Source: UBA11889 sp002313255 (GTDB lineage: Bacteria > Pseudomonadota > Gammaproteobacteria > Pseudomonadales > Azotimanducaceae). Taken from it: DNA of 30,530 bases. The notes under the pieces are model-generated. The model did no database searches and was not told the DNA's origin. It saw only the letters and a list, made by a program, of their open reading frames with translations. The stretch lies in assembly GCA_913045265.1 (NCBI GenBank), contig CAJWQX010000040.1, positions 1-30,530 of the forward strand, read 5' to 3'. The translations under genes and the position numbers were made by a program. Below, in pieces: positions 15,335-22,175 of the stretch; the first letter of the stretch is position 1; each line of letters opens with the position of its first letter.

Positions 15335-16993
15335 TTATTCGAGCCTGAATCCCTCGTAGTCATTTGCCACTACCGCTTCGCACCTTGCGCGGTAACGATG
15401 AATTCCGCCAACGTACGGCATGAATACGCGCGGTTTTCCGAGAATGTTTGCTCCGAGGTACCAAGAATTGCAGGTCGGCGCCGTAAACATCGTGCCTTGG
15501 CCGACGTCGTTGACATGAGCAACCCATTCGCTTTCGGCGTCAAGCGTCGGTTCGATCGTGTCAACTTGGTTATTTCCCAGATGCTCTAGGCAGTCCCGGA
15601 TCCAGTCGACATGCTGCTCGATGGCGACCAGCATGTTGCTTAGTACCGACGGACTCCCCGGGCCGGTGATGGTAAATAGGTTGGGAAACCCTGCCATTTG
15701 AAGCCCCAGGTACGCTCGCGGTCCGTCCACCCATTTATCGATAAGGCGTTGGCCGTCTCGGCCACGGATATCAATGCGCTTTAGTGCGCCCGTCATTGCA
15801 TCGAAACCGGTTGCATAAACGAGTATGTCGATGTCGAACGACTCATGATCGGTCTGGATACCGGTGGCGGTGATCCGATTAATGCCGCCTTTGCGTAGGT
15901 CAACCAGAGTTACGTTCTCTTGATTAAAAGCGGCGTAATAGTTCGAATCGAAAACCTGACGCTTACAGCCAATAGGATAGCCGTGTGGTTTTAGCGCCTC
16001 TGCGGTTTCGGGATCGTCGATAATCTCTTCGATTTTCTCTCGATAAAGATCACATGCGACTTCGTTGGCCGATAGATCGGTTAAAACATCCGCGTAGGTT
16101 CGTAGACCCGAAAAACCGGTTCGGGCCAGTTCGGCTTGGCGTTCCTCCGGGGTTAAATCCATTATTTTTTTAGGAACGGGTAGTTGTCCGACGGCTCTCG
16201 CCCCGAAACTGGATATCCCAACGGGCGACTCACGTTGCATCTTCCGAATGTCGGCGTAGCTGGCTTTGACTTCCTTTCGGTACTTCTCCGACAGCGGACG
16301 GTTAAAGGCCGGCAAGGTGTAAACGGGTGTTCGTTGAAAGACGACGAGTTGTGCGGCCGTCTCGGCGATCACGGGGATTGCCTGGACGCCGGACGATCCA
16401 GTCCCGATGATGCCTACTTTTTTGCCGATAAAGTCGACGCCTTCTTCGGGCCACGTACCGGTGTGATAAACCTGGCCCTGAAACTTGCTGTCACCAGCAA
16501 TCGGAGGTTTATTGGGCATAGAGAGGCACCCCGTTGCCATTACACAATAGTGTGCGTCCAAACGTTCTCCACCGTCTGTTTCCACCAGCCACCGAGCGCT
16601 GGCGTCATCAAACTCCATCTTTGTGACCCGCGTATCGAACGTAATGTCTCTCCGGATGTCGTAGCGATCTGCGATGTGGTTGGCGTATACGAGAATCTCT
16701 TCTTGTGACGCCATCACTTCGGACCAGTTCCACTCTTGTTCGAGCTCCTTATCGAACGAGAACGAGTATTCAATGCTCGGAACGTCGCAGCGGGCTCCGG
16801 GGTAGCGATTCCAATACCAAGTTCCGCCGACGTTGCTACCGGCTTCGAAAGCCCTAATGGTTAGACCGAGTTCGCGGAGTCGATGAATCATGTACATCCC
16901 AGCGAAACCGGCTCCAACGACGACGACATCGACGTTTGGCGTTTGATCCATGTTTGAACTTTCGTTTGAAGATGTGCCGCTAGTGGAGGTCAT
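15335..16993 (-). CDS. Flavin-containing Baeyer-Villiger monooxygenase (cyclohexanone monooxygenase-like)
   Basis: 552 aa, the usual class B BVMO length. FAD binding is at GAGFAG (27-32), NADPH binding at GTGSSG (197-202), and between them lies the Baeyer-Villiger fingerprint FQGQVYHTGTWP (171-182). GGTWYWNRYPGARCDVPSIEYSFSFD near the N-terminus is typical of cyclohexanone-type enzymes. It inserts an oxygen next to a ketone to give an ester or lactone, using NADPH and O2 in the cytoplasm. I choose the ATG at 16993; a TTG at 17035 has no ribosome binding site and an ATG at 16951 would still leave the fold complete. It converges on the GH32 gene. No esterase or alcohol dehydrogenase partner is adjacent, so the pathway is open. 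Confidence 0.93.
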   Translation of the reverse strand: MTSTSGTSSNESSNMDQTPNVDVVVVGAGFAGMYMIHRLRELGLTIRAFEAGSNVGGTWYWNRYPGARCDVPSIEYSFSFDKELEQEWNWSEVMASQEEILVYANHIADRYDIRRDITFDTRVTKMEFDDASARWLVETDGGERLDAHYCVMATGCLSMPNKPPIAGDSKFQGQVYHTGTWPEEGVDFIGKKVGIIGTGSSGVQAIPVIAETAAQLVVFQRTPVYTLPAFNRPLSEKYRKEVKASYADIRKMQRESPVGISSFGARAVGQLPVPKKIMDLTPEERQAELARTGFSGLRTYADVLTDLSANEVACDLYREKIEEIIDDPETAEALKPHGYPIGCKRQVFDSNYYAAFNQENVTLVDLRKGGINRITATGIQTDHESFDIDILVYATGFDAMTGALKRIDIRGRDGQRLIDKWVDGPRAYLGLQMAGFPNLFTITGPGSPSVLSNMLVAIEQHVDWIRDCLEHLGNNQVDTIEPTLDAESEWVAHVNDVGQGTMFTAPTCNSWYLGANILGKPRVFMPYVGGIHRYRARCEAVVANDYEGFRLE

Positions 16994-17060
16994 GCAATGT
17001 TTGCTTCTCGGACTACGAATCCTTGAGTCTGCCAATTTCGGTGACGAGACTCAAAAGATT

Positions 17061-17086
17061 CGGGGCAAGATATTTCGATTGCCCCG
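17061..17086. terminator. Perfect 8-bp hairpin upstream of the monooxygenase gene
   Basis: CGGGGCAA (17061-17068) and TTGCCCCG (17079-17086) are exact arms with a 10-base loop. On the minus strand AATCTTTTG follows, so it may end transcription coming from the MOSC gene. It also lies about 70 bp upstream of the monooxygenase start and could instead be an operator. Confidence 0.4.
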
Positions 17087-17267
17087 CCGATGTGGCGTGT
17101 CGAATCGGTTACTAGAACCATTTTTTCGTCGAAGTTTTCCATCGGGATTCCTGGCAATTAAGACAACGGAAACTTCAATAAATCAAGGAAACGATCTTGG
17201 AGCTTGTGACGCATGACGGTCGCCCTCGCGATTTGGCTTCGACGCGTGAACGAACCGTTTGCTTCGG

Positions 17268-18125
17268 TTATTCGAGGATCAGCGAGTCCCCCACGGCGAT
17301 CGTCCCGGCCTCGACGACCGAGGCGTAGATGCCGAGATTGCCATTATTGGCCTGTACCAACGTTCTCATCACTCGCGGATCTTTGGGTAGATCGTCAAAA
17401 CCGTGTGTCGTCATAATGCATCGTGGACACGCCATTTCGAACTTCAATTTTGCAGTTCCGATACGTCCGCTTTTCCCAGCCCATTCTTCCTCGGGGTAAC
17501 CGGCTTCATCCGTTTCAAGCAGGACGTTCGGACGAAATCGCCGGACATCGAATTTCGATTGATCGGAGTGGTCCTCCAAACTTTGCAGTGACGCCTTCGA
17601 AATGAGGAGTAATGGAAAAGCGTCGAAGTAAGTACCCGGTGGCGATTCGTATTCGAAAAGCTCCCGCGGAAATCCACGCAGGTCAGGTAGAGGTTCGTCC
17701 GGCGTTCTAGCAAATATCTCGCGAAGGTTTAGTTGCGCGTCGACATTTGGATCAGGCGCGGATCGACGGTAATGGTCAAGCTGTTCTTTAGGAAGGATGG
17801 GCCAAAGGGTGACCTTGGTACCGAGTGCTTGGCTTAGCTTTTCTTCTGCGTCTTCATCGCGGGTGCAAATGATCGATCCATCGGGGAGCCGAATTTGAGC
17901 GTGTGGAGAGACGTTTGACTCATCGGGCTCCTGTTCGAATTCTGCTGACATGCCCATCAACGAAGGGTGACGTTTACCGCCCTTGATGCTGGCGAGCTCT
18001 TCATCTTTTAACGCCCATGACCGATCACCGGGAATGCCATTAATCGAAAGTAGTGCTTCATCCAGCTGATGACCACCCATGCTTTTAACTGGGTAGCGAA
18101 AAATATTCGCAATAGTCGTTCCCAT
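17268..18125 (-). CDS. MOSC domain protein (YcbX-like, molybdenum-cofactor sulfurase C-terminal fold)
   Basis: 285 aa. The N-terminal MOSC beta-barrel begins IANIFRYPVKSMGGHQLDEALLSINGIPGDRSWAL. The C-terminal MOSC domain has FDVRRFRPNVLLET and MACPRCIMTT, whose Cys233 or Cys236 is the expected cofactor ligand. YcbX/mARC relatives bind molybdenum cofactor and reduce N-hydroxylated compounds, usually with a redox partner. No C-terminal ferredoxin domain is present here, so a separate electron donor is needed. AGGGGA lies 5 bases before the ATG. It follows the small membrane protein gene by 15 bp in the same direction, so the two form an operon. It is the only likely molybdoenzyme in the window, about 9 kb from modABC. 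Confidence 0.87.
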   Translation of the reverse strand: MGTTIANIFRYPVKSMGGHQLDEALLSINGIPGDRSWALKDEELASIKGGKRHPSLMGMSAEFEQEPDESNVSPHAQIRLPDGSIICTRDEDAEEKLSQALGTKVTLWPILPKEQLDHYRRSAPDPNVDAQLNLREIFARTPDEPLPDLRGFPRELFEYESPPGTYFDAFPLLLISKASLQSLEDHSDQSKFDVRRFRPNVLLETDEAGYPEEEWAGKSGRIGTAKLKFEMACPRCIMTTHGFDDLPKDPRVMRTLVQANNGNLGIYASVVEAGTIAVGDSLILE

Positions 18126-18140
18126 GGTAATCCCCTATTT

Positions 18141-18518
18141 TTAGTGACTCGCGAGGTGCCGTGCGGCCACAACTAGGATGACCGTCAAAATGGCTTCGAA
18201 TCCGATCATTTGAGCGGCAAAATCTGCATTCCCCATGACCGCCGACAACGCGCGAAAGATCCCGGCTACTCCGATAAACGCAGCGGGGATGTACAGCAAT
18301 TGACTCCGACCTCGAAATTGGCCCATGGCCATCAAGCCACTGTTCACCAAGAAAAAGCTTCCTAGATCACCGATTTGAGTGCTGGCGCCAATGCCTGACA
18401 ACAGTGACATGCCGAGACCGGCCGCGGCCTCTTCAGGTTGGAACAGCCAGTTCACGCCTTGGTAAAAAAACAAAACCGTGGGAAGGGCAACAAGTATGCG
18501 GATCAAAACCGTTAACAT
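18141..18518 (-). CDS. Small membrane protein, DUF4345-like
   Basis: 125 aa with four predicted membrane segments: LTVLIRILVALPTVLFFYQGVNWLF, LGSFFLVNSGLMAMG, LLYIPAAFIGVAGIFRALSAVM and MIGFEAILTVILVVAARHLA. The layout and the second-helix GDLGSFFLVNSGLMAMG pattern resemble DUF4345, a family of unknown function. AAAGG sits 6 bases before the ATG. It is 15 bp upstream of the MOSC gene and likely transcribed with it; the pairing could mean membrane attachment or electron supply for the MOSC protein, but nothing in the sequence shows a redox centre. It diverges from another small membrane protein gene across 68 bp. Confidence 0.75.
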   Translation of the reverse strand: MLTVLIRILVALPTVLFFYQGVNWLFQPEEAAAGLGMSLLSGIGASTQIGDLGSFFLVNSGLMAMGQFRGRSQLLYIPAAFIGVAGIFRALSAVMGNADFAAQMIGFEAILTVILVVAARHLASH

Positions 18519-18586
18519 GCCTAACCTTTAGCGTTTCATACGTTAACTCTGTAATAACAGATATTGCTGAGAAAAGAGAAGAGCCT

Positions 18587-19006
18587 ATGCAACTTATTGA
18601 ACCTATCCGTCGAGATCTCTTGCGACGTCCTTGGTGGATGACGGCAATGTACATCTTTTGCATCTACATGACGTTCGTCTACATGCCGTTCGATATTTTT
18701 TGGAAGCCAATGGCGGACGACGAAGAGGTTTGGTTTGGGATTACGTTTCATCAAGAGTGGGCTAAGTTGCTGGCGCCCCTTCATTGGTTTGTGTACGCCG
18801 CGATGGCATGGGGGTTTTTCAAGATGCGTCATTGGATGTGGCCATGGGCATCGGTGTACGTGATCCAAGTGAGTTTTTCGATGGTCGTATGGAACCTTGT
18901 TGACGAACGTGGTGGCGGTTTGGTGGCGGGGTTGCCGGCAGGGATTATTTTTCTGGCCCCGGCGATTGCGCTTTGGCGTGCCCGTGATTTGTTTAGATCA
19001 GGATGA
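18587..19006 (+). CDS. Small four-helix membrane protein of unknown function
   Basis: 139 aa; I do not recognise the family. It is rich in Trp, Phe and Met with membrane segments near residues 15-38 (WWMTAMYIFCIYMTFVYMPF), 62-80 (APLHWFVYAAMAWGFFKM), 84-104 (WPWASVYVIQVSFSMVVWNL) and 110-130 (VAGLPAGIIFLAPAIALW). The frame stays open further upstream, to 18404, but the ATG at 18587 follows a purine-rich GAGAAGAG and gives a compact protein; the earlier part overlaps the divergent gene. It shares a 68-bp divergent promoter region with the DUF4345-like gene, so joint regulation is likely. No catalytic or metal-binding motif is seen. Confidence 0.72.
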   Translation: MQLIEPIRRDLLRRPWWMTAMYIFCIYMTFVYMPFDIFWKPMADDEEVWFGITFHQEWAKLLAPLHWFVYAAMAWGFFKMRHWMWPWASVYVIQVSFSMVVWNLVDERGGGLVAGLPAGIIFLAPAIALWRARDLFRSG

Positions 19007-19117
19007 TTACGGTGACAAGACGCTTGGTGTCAACGACCTAACTGACTTTAATGCGGGACTTGTTTCGCGTAAAGGTCCAGCGGGATCGAAGTGTTTTAAT
19101 AATCTATTAAAAACAAT

Positions 19118-19134
19118 GATATATAGAATATATC
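19118..19134. promoter_or_regulatory. AT-rich island with inverted repeat upstream of the GNAT gene
   Basis: GATATAT (19118-19124) and ATATATC (19128-19134) are exact arms with a 3-base spacer inside a strikingly AT-rich stretch (about 19098-19158). TATTAGAAT follows at 19138-19146 and recurs upstream of isocitrate lyase. Probably a promoter or operator region. Confidence 0.4.
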
Positions 19135-19191
19135 TAGTATTAGAATTAATATATTATCGTAACGGCACCGAACAAGAATGGATTCGAACCT

Positions 19192-19713
19192 ATGTCGCGA
19201 GAAGTTCAAACGCAACGCCTGAGATTACGCACGCCGAACGCAAAGGACGCTGGCGAGCTGACAAGGCTGCTCGGCGATTGGGACGTGGCGAAGTGGCTTG
19301 CCCGAGTCCCGCACCCATACCGACTGGCTGATGCTAACGAGTTCATCAAAAAGGTGAGGGCGAAGGCATCGTCTGATTGCGAAAGTAACTTTACTGTAGA
19401 TCTGGACGGTACGGTGATCGGTGGCGCGGGCCTGACAGGTGAAACCGCGGCTGTCTTAGAGCTCGGTTATTGGATCGCCCGAGAACATTGGGGATGTGGT
19501 TATGCGACGGAAGCTGCGGCGGGTTTGATCGGGTACGCTGAAACCACGCTTGGATGTGCGCGATTGGAGGCGTCTTATCAGAAGGACAATCTCGCGTCTG
19601 GGCGTGTATTACGGAAACTCGGCTTTCGGCCATGCGGTGAAAAAAGCATTTTTTCGCTCGCCCGCAATCGCGCTGTAAGTAGCACCTGCGTTTTCCTGGA
19701 CCTGAAGCACTAA
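19192..19713 (+). CDS. GNAT family N-acetyltransferase (RimJ/RimL type)
   Basis: 173 aa, standard length. It opens QTQRLRLRTPNAKDAGELTRLL as RimJ/RimL-type enzymes do. The acetyl-CoA pyrophosphate-binding motif A is in IAREHWGCGYATEAAAGLIGYA (Q/RxxGxG/A pattern), followed by RLEASYQKDNLASGRVLRKLGF, where the Asn-x-x-S region is typical. It transfers an acetyl group from acetyl-CoA to an amine on a protein terminus, antibiotic or small molecule in the cytosol; the acceptor cannot be predicted. The ATG has no Shine-Dalgarno, so the start is less sure. The DUF2141 gene starts 5 bp after its stop, which suggests co-transcription. Confidence 0.9.
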   Translation: MSREVQTQRLRLRTPNAKDAGELTRLLGDWDVAKWLARVPHPYRLADANEFIKKVRAKASSDCESNFTVDLDGTVIGGAGLTGETAAVLELGYWIAREHWGCGYATEAAAGLIGYAETTLGCARLEASYQKDNLASGRVLRKLGFRPCGEKSIFSLARNRAVSSTCVFLDLKH

Positions 19714-19718
19714 CTGAA

Positions 19719-20174
19719 GTGTGGTTTCGGTTCGACAAAGTTGTACTCGCATGGGGCATAAGTGCGGTCTTGTTCGGAACGGAAATCTTTGCCGGTGATT
19801 TAGTTCTCACCGTTACGAATATCCGGCGACCGGGTATGCTTTTTGTCACTCTCTATCAGGACGCTAGGACTTTCGTTGACGACATGGTGAATACTCGTAC
19901 GCCGGTCGAGAAAGCTGGTATCCATTCCGTGACCCGTGAAAGCACGATAGATCAAGTGGCGCAGCTTGTTATAACCGTTCCTGATGGAATTGTTGCGATC
20001 GCCATTTTCCATGACACCAATGGAAATGGCGCGGTAGACGAAGGTTTTTTTGGTATACCAAAAGAGCAATACGGTTTTGGCAACAATGCTCGACCGTTAT
20101 TCAGGGCGCCGTCTTATGGTGCTAGCAGCATAATGATTGAGGGCCGAACCACCCATTCGATTAAGCTAAGGTGA
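19719..20174 (+). CDS. Exported DUF2141 protein
   Basis: 151 aa. After the signal peptide (FDKVVLAWGISAVLFGTEIFA) the mature domain has the DUF2141 hallmark AIFHDTNGNGAVDEGFFGIPKEQYGFGNNAR, an Asp/Asn-rich loop that may bind calcium, ahead of a beta-strand finish. The family is exported and of unknown function, often in cell-envelope contexts. The start is a GTG only 5 bp after the GNAT stop, with a weak GAAG ahead, so translation is probably coupled. It converges on the ABC importer operon, with a 22-bp gap that holds a hairpin. Confidence 0.85.
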   Translation: MWFRFDKVVLAWGISAVLFGTEIFAGDLVLTVTNIRRPGMLFVTLYQDARTFVDDMVNTRTPVEKAGIHSVTRESTIDQVAQLVITVPDGIVAIAIFHDTNGNGAVDEGFFGIPKEQYGFGNNARPLFRAPSYGASSIMIEGRTTHSIKLR

Positions 20175-20175
20175 T

Positions 20176-20194
20176 AAGCAAAATTGCTTTATTT
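20176..20194 (+). terminator. Terminator between convergent DUF2141 and ABC ATPase genes
   Basis: AAGCA (20176-20180) pairs with TGCTT (20185-20189) around a 4-base loop and is followed by TATTT. It fills most of the 22-bp gap between two convergent stops. The stem is short, so efficiency is uncertain. Confidence 0.5.
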
Positions 20195-20196
20195 GA

Positions 20197-21192
20197 CTAG
20201 CCCACGGAATTGCGTTTAGCGAGTTCGTTCCAAAAATGACAGGTAACACGATGGCCTTCATTGACGAGTTCTTCGGTTGGCTCCACGGTTCGACATTGAT
20301 CTTCTGCATGTGGACATCGTGTGTGAAAACGACATCCATTCGGCGGATGAATCGGCGAAGGGACGTCTCCGGACAAGATGATTCTTTCGCCGCGTCGACT
20401 GGGGTCAGGTATGGGAATCGCCGAAAGTAAGGCCTTGGTGTAAGGGTGTCGTGGAAACGCGTAAATTTCTTGGGCGTCGGCTTGTTCCACGATCTTTCCT
20501 AAATACATGACGGCGATATCGTCGGATACGTGTTTGACAACGGCGAGATCGTGGGCAATGAAGATCAACGCTAGGTTCATTTCCCGTTGTAGATCCATTA
20601 ATAGATTAATCACTTGGGACTGAATCGAAACGTCGAGCGCTGATACCGCTTCATCGCAAACGACAAGCTTTGGTTTTAATGCAATCGCTCTCGCGATGCC
20701 TATTCGTTGGCGTTGACCGCCTGAAAATTCATGTGGGAAGCGGTCCAGCGCATCGGCTTGCAAGCCGACTCGATTAAGTAAATCACCAGCCCAACTTCGA
20801 CGTTCTGCGGCCGTTCCTATTTCGTGGATCACGAATGGTTCTTCAAGGATTCGGCTCACCGTGTGTCGTGCATTCAGCGATTCGAAAGGATCTTGAAAAA
20901 TGATTTGCACGTTTCGGCGGAAGGCTTTGAGCTCTGCTCGATTCATGGCTGCGATATCCCGACCCTCGTAGAAAATTTCGCCCGCGGTCGGGTTGTGCAA
21001 TTTCAGGATGGTCTGCCCGACTGTGCTCTTGCCGCACCCAGATTCGCCGACGAGTCCGAGGGTCTTACCCCTTTCAACGCTAAAAGAAACATCTTCGACG
21101 GCTTGTACGTTTCCGATACGGCGCAGGAACACACCACCTCGGACAGGAAAGTATTTCTTCAGCCCTCGGACTTGTAGCAACGACTCCTTCAT
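20197..21192 (-). CDS. Oligopeptide/dipeptide-type ABC transporter ATPase (OppF-like)
   Basis: 331 aa. Walker A GESGCGKST, Q-loop FQDPFESL, signature FSGGQRQRIGIARAIAL and Walker B LVVCDEAVSALD are all present; the OppF-like DEAVSALDVS form is normal for this branch. The C-terminal oligopeptide domain has PPNGCRFHTRCPHAEDQC, whose four cysteines bind an iron-sulfur cluster in relatives. It forms the ATPase pair with the OppD-like protein. I start at the ATG at 21192, which overlaps the previous stop as ATGA; a GTG at 21222 would lie inside the preceding gene. Last gene of a five-gene operon. Confidence 0.92.
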   Translation of the reverse strand: MKESLLQVRGLKKYFPVRGGVFLRRIGNVQAVEDVSFSVERGKTLGLVGESGCGKSTVGQTILKLHNPTAGEIFYEGRDIAAMNRAELKAFRRNVQIIFQDPFESLNARHTVSRILEEPFVIHEIGTAAERRSWAGDLLNRVGLQADALDRFPHEFSGGQRQRIGIARAIALKPKLVVCDEAVSALDVSIQSQVINLLMDLQREMNLALIFIAHDLAVVKHVSDDIAVMYLGKIVEQADAQEIYAFPRHPYTKALLSAIPIPDPSRRGERIILSGDVPSPIHPPNGCRFHTRCPHAEDQCRTVEPTEELVNEGHRVTCHFWNELAKRNSVG

Positions 21193-22172
21193 GCCAGCAC
21201 TTCCGCGACCGGATGGTGACACGCGATCTGGCGTCCCGCCCCGTGAATGAGATCAGGGGATCGGAGCTCGCAGTCGTCTTCGGCATTGAGACAGCGGTTT
21301 CGAAATCGGCAGCCCTCGGGCATATCAATCAACGCTGGCACTACCCCGGGTATGGTCGTCAGGGGCTGTTTCGGGGTGGCGTCCAATCGAGGGATCGATC
21401 GCAATAGTCCCTGCGTATAGGGATGGCGGGGTGTCGAGAACAGTTGGGTAACACTCGCTTGCTCGACGACACAGCCGGCGTACATGACGGTTACCCGATC
21501 ACATAGCTCGGCTATCACGCCAAGGTCGTGGGTGATAAAAAGAATAGCCATCCCGGATTCTCGCTGCATCTCTCGCAACAGATCGAGAATCTGGGCTTGG
21601 ATCGTGACATCTAGCGCCGTGGTGGGCTCGTCAGCTATGAGGAGGTCGGGCTGCATGGTAAGCGCCATGGCAATCATGACGCGTTGCCGCATGCCGCCTG
21701 ATAACTGATGCGGATATTCTTTTAGACGCTGATCCGGTGCGGAAATCCCGACTCGTTCGAGCATCTCAAGGGCACGTCGTCGTGCGATAGCGGTCGTTAA
21801 GCCAGGCTCGTGTAGCTTTACCGCCTCTATGATTTGATTGCCGACTCGATGGACAGGGTTTAGCGCGGTCATTGGCTCCTGGAAAATCATCGAGATACGG
21901 TTTCCGCGCACGTCGTGCATTTCTTCTCTAGGTAGCGCGATGAGGTCACGGTTTTGAAATCCAATGGATCCCGCTGTAATTTTTCCGGCAGGCTGCGGCA
22001 AGAGGTTCATGATAGAGAGGGCGCTGACGCTTTTTCCGCATCCCGACTCGCCTACCAGCCCCAACGTCTCTCCAGAAGCCAGCTCAAAGCTGACGCCGTC
22101 GAGTACTTCGATGTAGCCGGCGTCGGTATCGAACCCTGCCCTAAGATCGCGTACTTCAAGCAATGCAGCCAC
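21189..22172 (-). CDS. Oligopeptide/dipeptide-type ABC transporter ATPase (OppD-like)
   Basis: 327 aa. Walker A GESGCGKSV, Q-loop FQEPMTAL, signature LSGGMRQRVMIAMAL and Walker B LLIADEPTTALD are complete. The C-terminal domain contains DMPEGCRFRNRCLNAEDDCEL, the cysteine cluster of peptide importer ATPases. It drives import with the OppF-like partner at the cytoplasmic face of the membrane. The start is GTG with GGAG 7-8 bases upstream, three bases after the stop of the solute-binding protein gene. In the related E. coli Yej importer the two ATPases are one fused protein; here they are separate genes. Confidence 0.92.
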   Translation of the reverse strand: MAALLEVRDLRAGFDTDAGYIEVLDGVSFELASGETLGLVGESGCGKSVSALSIMNLLPQPAGKITAGSIGFQNRDLIALPREEMHDVRGNRISMIFQEPMTALNPVHRVGNQIIEAVKLHEPGLTTAIARRRALEMLERVGISAPDQRLKEYPHQLSGGMRQRVMIAMALTMQPDLLIADEPTTALDVTIQAQILDLLREMQRESGMAILFITHDLGVIAELCDRVTVMYAGCVVEQASVTQLFSTPRHPYTQGLLRSIPRLDATPKQPLTTIPGVVPALIDMPEGCRFRNRCLNAEDDCELRSPDLIHGAGRQIACHHPVAEVLA

Positions 22173-22175
22173 GGT

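Noticed and set aside
16184..16708. Plus-strand open frame of 174 codons
   Set aside because: Entirely antisense to the Baeyer-Villiger monooxygenase gene, whose motifs are intact; no recognisable domain.
19181..19191. Sequence GGATTCGAACC, the reverse complement of a tRNA T-arm core
   Set aside because: On the minus strand the neighbouring bases do not form a 5-bp T stem, no acceptor or anticodon arms are found, and the bases lie just before the GNAT start. Probably chance; an integration-site remnant cannot be shown.
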